Shown: in pieces, positions 17,161 to 25,063 of the stretch
How the letters are laid out: each line of letters starts with the position of its first letter
Position numbering within the stretch: the first letter of the stretch is position 1
Assembly (NCBI GenBank): GCA_034665305.1
Contig: JAXDFZ010000005.1
Span: 11,264 to 75,263 of the forward strand
Direction: 5' to 3'
Source of the DNA: DASXRU01 sp034665305
GTDB lineage: Bacteria; Acidobacteriota; Blastocatellia; Pyrinomonadales; Pyrinomonadaceae
Length of the DNA: 64,000 nt
The notes under the pieces: model-generated
What the model was told of the DNA's origin: nothing
Databases searched by the model: none
What the model saw: only the letters and a program-made list of their open reading frames with translations
Translations under genes and position numbers: made by a program

Positions 17161-18534
17161 ATGAGAAAAACCGCCGTCTTGCTATTACTTTTTGCCGTCT
17201 CGGTCGTTTTCGTTCAGACATTACAAGGCCAAACGCGGCCGCGGCGAGTGGGCAACAGCGCTCCAGCGACAACGTCGCCCCAAGTGACTACGCCGGATCC
17301 GGCGCGCCGTGCGCCGGTCCTGAGCGGCAACAACGGTACCGGCAGATCGACTGCGCCGGTTCCGCAAACGAATGAACCTGAAGACGTTGGCCCGGGCGAC
17401 GTCATTCGCGTAAATACGACCTTGATCAGCATTCCGGTCAGCGTCATGGATCGCGACGGCAAATACATTCCCAATCTGCGAAAGGAAGATTTTCGCCTGT
17501 GGGAAGAAGGCGTTGAACAACAAGTCGCGTATTTCGCTTCCGTCGAAAAGCCTTTCACGGTGGCGCTGGTGTTGGATACCAGCGGTTCAACGAAGGAAAG
17601 GCTTTATGAAATACAGGAAGCGGCCATCGCCTTCATTGATCAGTTGCGGCCCGACGATCGCGTGATGGTAGTTTCTTTCGACGAAGACATAGATGTGCTG
17701 GCCCAACCAACGAACGATCGCAACCTACTGCGCAACGCAGTTCGCAGGACTGCTCACGGTGACGGCACACGTCTGTACGACGCCGTGGATCTGGTTATCA
17801 ATCAATACCTAAATCGCATTGAAGGCCGGAAGGCGGTAGTGCTCTTTACCGACGGCGTTGACACGAGCAGCAAGCGCGCGACTTATCAAAGCAACGTGAG
17901 AGACGCGGAAGAGTTGGACGCTTTGATCTACCCGGTTCAGTTCGACACTTTCGCCGAAATGAACGGCGGGCGTTCGTGGCCGCGGCAAAATCGCCGCCAT
18001 CCAAATGGCCGCACTGACCCGGACGCGGATGACGTGCTCGGCGATGTAGTTGATATCCTCGGCAACATTATGAACGGCAGGAACGGCGGCGGTGGTAATA
18101 ATCGTCGCGGCGGTGGCGGCGGTGGCGGCGGTGGCGGCGGTGGCGGATGGCCCGGCAGTGGTGGCGGCGGTGGTGGTGGCGCGGGCTCCAGCCGTGCCGA
18201 GTATGAGCGGGCCGATGCGTACCTTAACGATTTGGCGCGCGTGACCGGAGCGCGTCTTTACAATGCCGACAACCAGAATCTGTCGAGCGCCTTTAGCATG
18301 GTCGCCGAAGAGCTGCGCCGCCAGTACAGCCTTGGTTACTATCCCAAGTCGCCGGCGCAGGCAGGAGACCGCCGTCACATTCAGATCAAGGTGAACCAAC
18401 CAAACGTCGTGGTGAAAGCGCGCGACAGTTACATTTTTGATCGCACCGGCAACGTCACCGCGCAAGGCAACCCCGCGCGGCAGAATCCACCCGTGCTGAA
18501 GAAGGACTATCCGAACTTCAGCGCGCGTCCGTAA
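17161..18534 (+). CDS. VWFA-related secreted protein (acidobacterial type)
   Basis: 457 residues: signal peptide (MRKTAVLLLLFAVSVVFVQ), a Pro/Thr-rich linker, then a VWA domain. The metal-ion-dependent adhesion site is seen as LVLDTSGSTKE, with VVLFTDGVDTSS later. A short domain before it (NTTLISIPVSVMDRDGKYIPNLRKEDF) is the mark of the family called acidobacterial VWFA-related. A run of glycines interrupted by few residues (18085-18190) is low complexity. The role is unknown; family members are secreted. The longer frame from 16732 is intergenic read-through, so ATG 17161 is chosen. Confidence 0.88.
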   Translation: MRKTAVLLLLFAVSVVFVQTLQGQTRPRRVGNSAPATTSPQVTTPDPARRAPVLSGNNGTGRSTAPVPQTNEPEDVGPGDVIRVNTTLISIPVSVMDRDGKYIPNLRKEDFRLWEEGVEQQVAYFASVEKPFTVALVLDTSGSTKERLYEIQEAAIAFIDQLRPDDRVMVVSFDEDIDVLAQPTNDRNLLRNAVRRTAHGDGTRLYDAVDLVINQYLNRIEGRKAVVLFTDGVDTSSKRATYQSNVRDAEELDALIYPVQFDTFAEMNGGRSWPRQNRRHPNGRTDPDADDVLGDVVDILGNIMNGRNGGGGNNRRGGGGGGGGGGGGGWPGSGGGGGGGAGSSRAEYERADAYLNDLARVTGARLYNADNQNLSSAFSMVAEELRRQYSLGYYPKSPAQAGDRRHIQIKVNQPNVVVKARDSYIFDRTGNVTAQGNPARQNPPVLKKDYPNFSARP

Positions 18535-18558
18535 ACGCTGATGCAATCCTTTCTGCTT

Positions 18559-18591
18559 AGACGTCGTCGCGACCTAAACGCGGCGACGTCT
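18559..18591 (+). terminator. Hairpin after the VWA gene
   Basis: A 12-bp stem (18559-18570 with 18580-18591, one G-T pair) encloses a 9-nt loop and is followed by TTATTCTT. It begins 25 bp after the VWA stop, as expected of an intrinsic terminator, although the T run is imperfect. Confidence 0.65.
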
Positions 18592-18774
18592 TATTCTTGG
18601 TAGCGTTCTTATCCGAAATTGATAAATTTGCCAGCAGCACGTTGCCTGTCCAGACACTAGGACATTGTTGCTCTTCGGGATTGGTGATATAAGCCGGACA
18701 TGAATCAGATAGGAGCTTCACACATCACGTCGGCCGACTTCCTTATCGTCAGCGGCACGATTCTTTTATAGGTG

Positions 18775-19002
18775 ATGTTGTCAAATCTGCCCCCGAACGG
18801 TGCGATGTGTCGCATTATCGCCTTACTCTCTGTCTGCTCAGTGGTGGCAGTTGTCATGGTTTTGATCCTGAGCGACAATCTCGGCCGCAACGCGCTTGGG
18901 TTATCGACGGTCGGGATGTGGATCTGTTTCGGACTCTGGAAATGGCACCAACGCGCCAAATCAACTCCTGCTACTTTCAATCCCACTGAGACCTCAGGTT
19001 AG
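18775..19002 (+). CDS. Possible small two-helix membrane protein
   Basis: 75 residues, MLSNLPPNGAMCRIIALL. Two hydrophobic stretches are visible: IIALLSVCSVVAVVMVLIL and GLSTVGMWICFGLW, then a charged tail. No family is recognised and only a weak ribosome binding site (AGGTG) is present. The overlapping frame on the other strand has no such pattern. It may be spurious. Confidence 0.35.
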   Translation: MLSNLPPNGAMCRIIALLSVCSVVAVVMVLILSDNLGRNALGLSTVGMWICFGLWKWHQRAKSTPATFNPTETSG

Positions 19003-19074
19003 TTTACGGTGTGTTGTTCAAGCCATTAAATTGCCCACGACCCAACTGTTGATTGGCGACGGCTAAGGCCTTCG

Positions 19075-19106
19075 TCGCACGCAAACCCACAGTTTGCGGT
19101 AGCGCT
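19075..19106. repeat. GCAAAC...GTTTGC palindrome
   Basis: CGCAAACCCACAGTTTGCG-type short palindrome upstream of atpD, related to 860-925 and 53992-54021. The 200-bp gap before atpD contains no other clear feature; GAGGAG at about 19184 serves as the atpD ribosome binding site. Confidence 0.55.
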
Positions 19107-19203
19107 TTGCCCTTCACGAAACCTTTATGTTATGTTGTCTGGCTTTTATCCAGCCAGTTTTCTTGTGTCGTAATTACGCCCTTTGAGGAGTTGAATAAAC
19201 AGT

Positions 19204-20730
19204 ATGGCTACGTCTGATACACAGAGCACCAATGGTCACAATTTCGGCCGGGTAGTCCAAATCATTGGCCCGGTAGTTGACGTGGAATTCGAAGAAAGTC
19301 GACTGCCGCCGATTTACCAGGCGCTCAATATCGTTTCCGAAGGTTTTGACGTTCCCACTCCCATCAACGTGATCGCGGAAGTGCAGCAGCACCTGGGCGA
19401 GAATCGCGTGCGCGCCGTTTCGATGTTGCCGACTGACGGCATGGTCCGCGGCATGAAGGCCATCGACACTGGTGGGCCAATCACGGTTCCTGTCGGCGAA
19501 GGTACCCTCGGCCGCGTGATGAACGTAATCGGCGAGCCGGTCGACAACCTCGGTCCCGTAACTTACGAACAGCGTTATCCGATCCATCGTCACGCGCCGA
19601 CGTTTGACGAACAGTCGACCGAACTCGAAATGTTCGAAACCGGCATCAAGGTCATCGACTTGATTCAGCCCTTTGTCCGCGGCGGCAAGATTGGTCTGTT
19701 CGGCGGCGCGGGCGTAGGCAAAACCGTCATCGTGATGGAGTTGATTAACAACATCGCGAAAGCGCGTTCCGGCTTCTCAGTTTTCGCCGGCGTCGGCGAG
19801 CGTACTCGTGAAGGAAACGATCTGTTGCGCGAGATGGTGGAGTCAGAAGTTATTCAGTTTGGCGAGACTTTCAACAAGCACTTGCACGACACGGGCGAGT
19901 TCGACATGGCCAAGGTCGATATGAAAACGATCGGGCAGTCGAAGGTGGCACTGATTTACGGACAGATGACTGAACCGCCAGGAGCGCGTTTGCGCGTGGC
20001 CCTTTCCGGTCTCACGGTCGCCGAATATTTCCGCGATCAGGGATTGGACGTGCTGCTCTTCATCGATAACATTTTCCGTTTCACCCAAGCCGGTTCCGAG
20101 GTTTCCGCGCTGTTGGGCCGCATGCCTTCAGCCGTGGGTTACCAACCGAACCTGGCCAGCGAAATGGGCGAAATGCAGGAACGCATCACCTCCACAAAGA
20201 CTGGCTCGATCACTTCCATCCAGGCCGTGTACGTACCGGCGGATGACTACACCGATCCGGCGCCGGCCACGACCTTCGCGCACCTCGACGCCGTCACGGC
20301 GTTGTCGCGACAGATTGTGGAACTGGGAATCTACCCGGCGGTCGATCCCCTCGCTTCGTCTTCGCGCATTCTCGATCCGCGTTACATCGGCGAAGAGCAT
20401 TACCGCACCGCGCAGGATGTAAAACTGATCCTGCAGCGTTACAAGGATCTGCAGGACATCATCGCGATTCTCGGTCTCGACGAACTCTCCGACGAAGACA
20501 AGCTCGTCGTAGCCCGCGCGCGTAAGATTCAACGTTTCTTCTCGCAGCCTTTCCACGTGGCTTCGCAGTTCACTGGCCGCGAAGGCAAGTACGTTAAACT
20601 CGAAGACACGATCAAAGGCTTCCGCGAAATCATCGACGGCAAGCACGACGATCTGCCGGAGCAAGCGTTCTATATGGTGGGCACGATCGAAGAAGCGGTG
20701 GCGCAGGGCGTAACGATCGCTGAGCAGTAG
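19204..20730 (+). CDS. atpD: F1Fo ATP synthase subunit beta
   Basis: 508 residues, the catalytic F1 subunit. Walker A is GGAGVGKT (about 167-174), followed by GERTREGNDLLREM, the Walker B region VLLFIDNIFRFTQAGSEVSALLGRMPSAVGYQP and the C-terminal EEAVAQG region. An N-terminal extension (MATSDTQSTNGHN) precedes the usual GRVVQIIGPVVDVEF. GAGGAG lies about 15 nt upstream of the ATG. atpA and atpG do not precede it; the preceding genes are unrelated, so this is an atpDC locus separate from the rest of the complex, as in Bacteroidota and Chlorobiota. Confidence 0.97.
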   Translation: MATSDTQSTNGHNFGRVVQIIGPVVDVEFEESRLPPIYQALNIVSEGFDVPTPINVIAEVQQHLGENRVRAVSMLPTDGMVRGMKAIDTGGPITVPVGEGTLGRVMNVIGEPVDNLGPVTYEQRYPIHRHAPTFDEQSTELEMFETGIKVIDLIQPFVRGGKIGLFGGAGVGKTVIVMELINNIAKARSGFSVFAGVGERTREGNDLLREMVESEVIQFGETFNKHLHDTGEFDMAKVDMKTIGQSKVALIYGQMTEPPGARLRVALSGLTVAEYFRDQGLDVLLFIDNIFRFTQAGSEVSALLGRMPSAVGYQPNLASEMGEMQERITSTKTGSITSIQAVYVPADDYTDPAPATTFAHLDAVTALSRQIVELGIYPAVDPLASSSRILDPRYIGEEHYRTAQDVKLILQRYKDLQDIIAILGLDELSDEDKLVVARARKIQRFFSQPFHVASQFTGREGKYVKLEDTIKGFREIIDGKHDDLPEQAFYMVGTIEEAVAQGVTIAEQ

Positions 20731-20775
20731 AAGACGTATCTTCCGCTTTGCCTTTTAGCCTGCGAAGCAGCCGAA

Positions 20776-20991
20776 AGCGTAAAGCCTGGGGTGACGCGAA
20801 GCGAACCCCAGGACAACACAACGAGTAATTCGATAGCCCGCAAAGCGGCCGACAGCGCGACGGCCCCATTAGATCTTTCGACAGGATCGTAAACTGAAAG
20901 CTACCGGCCGCTTCGCGGACTCGAGAATGTTGATTTGCTATTCCCCTGGGGCTCACGCCCCAGGCTTACGCTGACACCCGCTTCGCGGGTT
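20776..20991. repeat. Composite inverted repeat between atpD and atpC
   Basis: Arms AGCGTAAAGCCTGGGG (20776-20791) and CCCCAGGCTTACGCT (20958-20972) are nearly complementary. Smaller hairpins are nested: CCTGGGG/CCCCAGG at 20785-20812 and at 20945-20964, and ACCCGCTTCGCGGGT at 20976-20990. It fills almost the whole 275-bp gap between the two ATP synthase genes. Confidence 0.75.
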
Positions 20992-21005
20992 AAGACAAAA
21001 AAGTT

Positions 21006-21413
21006 ATGGCAGAAAAACTTCAACTGGAAGTAGTCACTCCCGAGCGGCGCGTGGTCGCCGAGAGCGTCGATGCGGTTAATGTTCCCGGACTCGGCGGCGA
21101 GTTGGGAATCCTTCCCGGCCACACGCCGTTGATTTCGCAACTGCAAACCGGCGTGCTCTCGTTTACGCAAGGATCGGCGACGCAACAACTGCATGTTTCC
21201 GGCGGTTTCGTGGAAGTGAAAGACGATACCGTGTCGGTCCTCGCCGAGGTGGCGGAGCGCCCCGAAGAAATCGACGCCGCCCGCGCGCGCCTGCAGCGCG
21301 AGCGAGTTGAGAAACAACTTCATGCATGGACCGGCACTGAAGAAGACTTTGAAAAAGCCAGAGCGAAACTCGAACGCTCAATGGTCCGCCTGCAGCTCGC
21401 CGCTAATCGATAA
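21006..21413 (+). CDS. atpC: F1Fo ATP synthase subunit epsilon
   Basis: 135 residues. It couples the F1 rotor to Fo and inhibits ATP hydrolysis. The epsilon beta-sandwich is evident: LQLEVVTPERRVVAESVDAV, GELGILPGHTPLISQL and VSGGFVEVKDDTVSVLAEVAE, then the two-helix C-terminal domain (RLQRERVEKQ...KLERSMVRLQLA). It follows atpD after an unusually long, repeat-filled 275 bp gap. Confidence 0.95.
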   Translation: MAEKLQLEVVTPERRVVAESVDAVNVPGLGGELGILPGHTPLISQLQTGVLSFTQGSATQQLHVSGGFVEVKDDTVSVLAEVAERPEEIDAARARLQRERVEKQLHAWTGTEEDFEKARAKLERSMVRLQLAANR

Positions 21414-21422
21414 GAACCTTTC

Positions 21423-21536
21423 TCCGCAGATTGCGCAGATTTCACAGATTCTGAAGAAAAGATAAGAACGGCCAGAAGAGCGAAATGGCTCTTGTGGGCC
21501 GTTGTTTTATTCTGCGAAATCTGTGTAATCTGCGGA
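21423..21536. repeat. CGCAGATT-type 9-nt repeat inverted pair
   Basis: 21423-21450 has imperfect tandem copies of CGCAGATTN and 21511-21536 has the complement (AATCTGCG). The pair encloses the terminator hairpin at 21467-21503. A second pair of the same family lies at 54135-54264. Confidence 0.75.
21467..21510. terminator. Bidirectional terminator between atpC and pdxJ
   Basis: Arms AACGGCC plus AAGAGC (21467-21481) pair with GCTCTT plus GGCCGTT (21488-21503) across a small internal loop. TTGTTTTATT follows on the plus strand and CTTATCTTTTC on the minus strand, so it could end both atpC and the convergent pdxJ transcript. Confidence 0.75.
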
Positions 21537-21545
21537 CCCCAATTC

Positions 21546-22307
21546 CTATCGTCCCCCGTTGCGGATCACTGCCAGCATCTCACGCACGGCGTTCTCCAGT
21601 CCCACGAAGATGGAATGCGCGATAATGTTGTGGCCGATGTTGAACTCGCTAATTTCGTTGATGCCCGCAACGGCTACGACGTTCCGGTACGTCAAACCGT
21701 GACCAGCTGCGATGTGTAGTCCGTACTGTGCCCCCAGCGCGGCCGCTTCGTGCAACCGCCGCAGTTCCTGATTTGCATTCAAAGCACTTTCGCCGTGAAT
21801 GCCCTTCGCGCCCAGCGTCGCATCGGCATAGGCCGCAGTGCACAGTTCAATTTGCTGCGCGTTGACCTCGCGCGCCGTTTCGATCTGGACCGGATCCGGA
21901 TCTATGAAGAGGCTGGCGATGATTCCTGCTTCGCGCAAACGACTGACGGCGGCGCGCACTATCGCCAGGTTGCCGCGCACGTTCAATCCACCTTCCGTGG
22001 TTATTTCCTTTGGCCCTTCCGGAACCAGGGAGACGGCGTCGGGCTTCACGTCCAGAGCAATCTTCAGCATCTCTTCCGTGGCCGCCATCTCCAGATTCAA
22101 ATAGGTCGTGACCGTTTGGCGCAGCGCGATCAAGTCCGCGTCCTGAATGTGCCGCCGGTCGCCTCGCAAATGGACAGTGATCCCGTCGGCGCCTGCCTGT
22201 TCGCAAAGCATTGCCGCCGCAATCACGCTGGGCTCCGGCGCGCGCCGGGCCTGCCTGACGGTTGCGACATGATCGATGTTGACGTTCAATCGGGCAGTCA
22301 TCTTCAA
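21546..22307 (-). CDS. pdxJ: Pyridoxine 5'-phosphate synthase
   Basis: 253 residues. PdxJ condenses 1-deoxy-xylulose 5-phosphate with 3-amino-2-oxopropyl phosphate to make pyridoxine phosphate. Family motifs: LNVNIDHVATVRQARR at the N-terminus, AGADGITVHLRGDRRHIQD, PDAVSLVPEGPKEITTEGG and AGHGLTYRNVVAVAGI near the end. The complete DXP-dependent route would also need pdxA, not present here. It lies 9 bp after the glycosyltransferase on the same strand, so the two are probably co-transcribed. Confidence 0.95.
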   Translation of the reverse strand: MKMTARLNVNIDHVATVRQARRAPEPSVIAAAMLCEQAGADGITVHLRGDRRHIQDADLIALRQTVTTYLNLEMAATEEMLKIALDVKPDAVSLVPEGPKEITTEGGLNVRGNLAIVRAAVSRLREAGIIASLFIDPDPVQIETAREVNAQQIELCTAAYADATLGAKGIHGESALNANQELRRLHEAAALGAQYGLHIAAGHGLTYRNVVAVAGINEISEFNIGHNIIAHSIFVGLENAVREMLAVIRNGGR

Positions 22308-22316
22308 TTCTCCTCG

Positions 22317-23111
22317 CTAAACCTGACGCTCCAGCAGCTCTTCATCTTCGGTGTTCAGACGGGTGGTCTTGATTGCCTTATCATAATCCCCACGCCGGGC
22401 CCGCTCGCGAATGCTCAGCACCTGACTGACCATCTTAAAACTGTCGCTCACCAAACTTATCTTGCTTTCCGCATCGTTGTCCCAACGAACGGGAATCTCA
22501 CTCAGTCGCAAACCCGCGCGTTGCGCAAGGTAAAGCAACTCCACATCAAAAGCGAAACGATCGATCGCCGCCGCCTCGATTAGCGGGCGGCAGACACTCA
22601 TCCGAAAAGCCTTGAAGCCGCATTGCGTGTCCCAAAACGCCAAACCGGTGGCGGCGCGCACTATCAGATTGAAGACACGCCCGCCCTGTTCGCGCTGCCA
22701 TGGCTGATGCACGCCAATCAGACTGCGATCGAGCGCGCGTGAGCCGAAAGCTACATCGCACTCGCCGGCCTCGATAGGAGTAACGAGTTTGGGAGTCTCT
22801 GAAATCGGCGTCGAAAGATCCGCATCCGAAAACAATGCAATCGGAGCGTGAGCGGCCAGCAATCCCGTTCGCACGGCGTGACCTTTGCCGCGGTTGGGAT
22901 CGTTCCTGATTACTCGCGCGGTCACATTGCCGGTACTCGCAAGATGCCGTTCGGCGACCGCTGCTGTATCGTCGGCAGAGCCGTCATCGACTACGATAAT
23001 CTCGGCGCCGGGCCATTCGTCATTCAGGTATTCAATGATCTTCGGGAGGGAGTGAACCAACCGCGTGGCTTCGTTGTAAGCGGGAATGACAATTGAAACT
23101 CTGGGTGACAT
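22317..23111 (-). CDS. GT2 glycosyltransferase (dolichyl-phosphate glucosyltransferase-like)
   Basis: 264 residues from ATG 23111 (GTG 23120 is an alternative). It has the GT-A start SIVIPAYNEATRLVHSLPKI, IVVDDGSADDT, the GKGHAVRTGLLAA motif, the DxD-type FSDADLSTP and the product motif WDTQCGFKAFR. This order matches the ALG5/DPG-synthase group that moves glucose or mannose from a nucleotide sugar to a polyprenyl phosphate. No C-terminal membrane helices are visible. It precedes pdxJ; no biosynthetic link between the two is evident. Confidence 0.82.
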   Translation of the reverse strand: MSPRVSIVIPAYNEATRLVHSLPKIIEYLNDEWPGAEIIVVDDGSADDTAAVAERHLASTGNVTARVIRNDPNRGKGHAVRTGLLAAHAPIALFSDADLSTPISETPKLVTPIEAGECDVAFGSRALDRSLIGVHQPWQREQGGRVFNLIVRAATGLAFWDTQCGFKAFRMSVCRPLIEAAAIDRFAFDVELLYLAQRAGLRLSEIPVRWDNDAESKISLVSDSFKMVSQVLSIRERARRGDYDKAIKTTRLNTEDEELLERQV

Positions 23112-23160
23112 AGCGGGCACGGACTATAACATAGGGCCTTCGCGTGATCGCGCGTGGATT

Positions 23161-23244
23161 GTAGGGGCGGCACTCCGTGGCCGCCCCCTTTCTGTGACAT
23201 GCTCGTGATTCCAGGAAGGGGCGGCCACGGAGTGCCGCCCCTAC
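23161..23244. repeat. GGGGCGGCACTCCGTGGCC palindrome, 27-bp arms
   Basis: Arms 23161-23187 and 23218-23244 are perfect reverse complements around a 30-nt spacer. Partial or complete copies occur at 63502-63528 and 63907-64000. It lies between the glycosyltransferase and the S41 gene, which start in opposite directions. Confidence 0.9.
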
Positions 23245-23303
23245 AGTGGTATGGTATATTTAACCTTCGTTTCGGCATCAAATGCCCGGGATGGGCGGGT
23301 GAA

Positions 23304-25010
23304 ATGAATAAACGTTTTATTGCGATTGCCTCGCTGGTAATTTTGGCTTGCGCCGTCATGGGCGGCTGGCAGAGTTCTGCCCGCAGGTCGCGACGGCCTC
23401 CCACCGATCAGAGCCTTAATGCCGCCAGTGCGACGGCCGAGAATATCGAAAACGATTACAGCGAAGCCGTGAATACGGTTTCGCAAAACTACGCCGGCGA
23501 AATCGATTACGAGAAAGCGACGCAAGCAGCAATTCAGGGAATGCTGTACACGCTCGATCCACACTCGTCCTATTTCCCCTACTCCGAATTTAAGAAACTC
23601 AAGGAAGACCAGGACTCGCGCTTCTACGGCATCGGCGTAACCATCCTGCAGCATCGTGACGGCGTGTATGTGCAATCGACTGTCGAGAACACACCCGCCG
23701 CGCGCGCCGGGCTGCGTTATGGCGACCGCATTGTGGAAGTCGAAGGTAAGGACGCGCGCGAATGGACCAGCGAACAGGTTTCCAAAAACGTACGCGGCGG
23801 ACGCGGCGAACCCGTCAACATTAAAGTCGAAAGAGTCGGTTCGGAAGCGGCGCTGAACTTCACTATCGTGCGCGATGCTGTTCCGCTGCCCTCGATTCGT
23901 AATGAGTTCATGATTCGCCCGGGTACCGGATACATTGGGCTCACCGGCGGTTTCAATCACACGACCGACGACGAACTGCGCGAAGCGGTCGCCCATTTGA
24001 AGGCCCAGGGAATGCAGCAGCTAATCCTGGATCTGCGCAACAACCCCGGAGGCCTGTTGGATCAGGCAATCGACGTCAGCAGCGAATTTCTGCCGCGCGA
24101 CAAAGTAGTAGTTTCAGTTAAAGGCCGTAGCGAGTACAGCCAGCCGATCGTCTACAAATCGAAAGGTAGCGATCCGGAAGAGTTGCCGCTCGTAGTTCTG
24201 ATAAATCGAAATACAGCGTCGGCCTCTGAAATTGTCGCCGGCGCCATACAGGATCACGGCCGCGGCTTGATTGTGGGTGAAACCAGTTTCGGCAAAGGGT
24301 TAGTGCAAAAAGTTTACCAGCTGCCCTACAATACCGGATTGACGCTGACCACGGCCCGCTACTACACGCCGTATGGCCGCTCGCTGCAGCGCGATTATTC
24401 GAATGGTTCGCTTTACGATTACTACGTGCGGCACGATCCGGAAGAAGACGTGCAGCAACATAGCACTTCGCGACCATCGCAGCCCGCGAGCTCGCCCACG
24501 CCGCCTGTGTCACACACACCGACCGGTCCGGCTGTGAAGACTGCGGCGGGTCGCATTTTCTATGGCGGCGGCGGCATCACGCCGGACATCGACATCAAAC
24601 CTGTGCCGGTCACGCCCGCGCGATCCAAAATCATTGAGGCCGCGTTTTATTTCACGCGCGAACTGACCGCTGGCGTTGTTCCCGGTCTGGAAGCATATCG
24701 CGTTGAGAAAAATGATTTCCTGCGAATTCCGCGCGCCACCGACTATCCAATTAACGAACGCGTGCTGGATGCTTTTCGCAATTTCCTGAAGAAGGATCCG
24801 GCAAACGGTCTGCCGGCCAGCGAACTTGATGCCGAGCTCGACTTTGTGAAGTTGCGTTTGCGCGAAGAAATTCTGAGCGCTGCTTTTTCCGCGGACGCCG
24901 GTTCGCGAGTTTTGCTGGAGAGCGATCCGCAGACATTGCGGGCGCTGGAAGCACTGCCTGATGCCAAGCGCCTGGCCGAAAGTGTTCGCAATGGCGAGTC
25001 GCGCAGTTAG
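23304..25010 (+). CDS. S41 C-terminal processing protease (CtpA-type)
   Basis: 568 residues. After a signal/anchor segment (AIASLVILACAVMGGW) come a CTP N-terminal domain, a PDZ domain (about 115-195, FYGIGVTILQ...LRYGDRIVEVEG) and the S41 protease domain. The catalytic serine is in NTASASEIVAGA (about 305) and the lysine in FGKGLVQ (about 330). The C-terminal 150 residues are an unassigned helical extension after a Ser/Pro linker. It cleaves periplasmic proteins near their C-termini. ATG 23304 is used; the frame upstream is palindrome sequence. Confidence 0.9.
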   Translation: MNKRFIAIASLVILACAVMGGWQSSARRSRRPPTDQSLNAASATAENIENDYSEAVNTVSQNYAGEIDYEKATQAAIQGMLYTLDPHSSYFPYSEFKKLKEDQDSRFYGIGVTILQHRDGVYVQSTVENTPAARAGLRYGDRIVEVEGKDAREWTSEQVSKNVRGGRGEPVNIKVERVGSEAALNFTIVRDAVPLPSIRNEFMIRPGTGYIGLTGGFNHTTDDELREAVAHLKAQGMQQLILDLRNNPGGLLDQAIDVSSEFLPRDKVVVSVKGRSEYSQPIVYKSKGSDPEELPLVVLINRNTASASEIVAGAIQDHGRGLIVGETSFGKGLVQKVYQLPYNTGLTLTTARYYTPYGRSLQRDYSNGSLYDYYVRHDPEEDVQQHSTSRPSQPASSPTPPVSHTPTGPAVKTAAGRIFYGGGGITPDIDIKPVPVTPARSKIIEAAFYFTRELTAGVVPGLEAYRVEKNDFLRIPRATDYPINERVLDAFRNFLKKDPANGLPASELDAELDFVKLRLREEILSAAFSADAGSRVLLESDPQTLRALEALPDAKRLAESVRNGESRS

Positions 25011-25063
25011 TTAGTCACGGCCGGACTGCATTCATCGATCAATCCAACCCGGAGCCCACTCCC

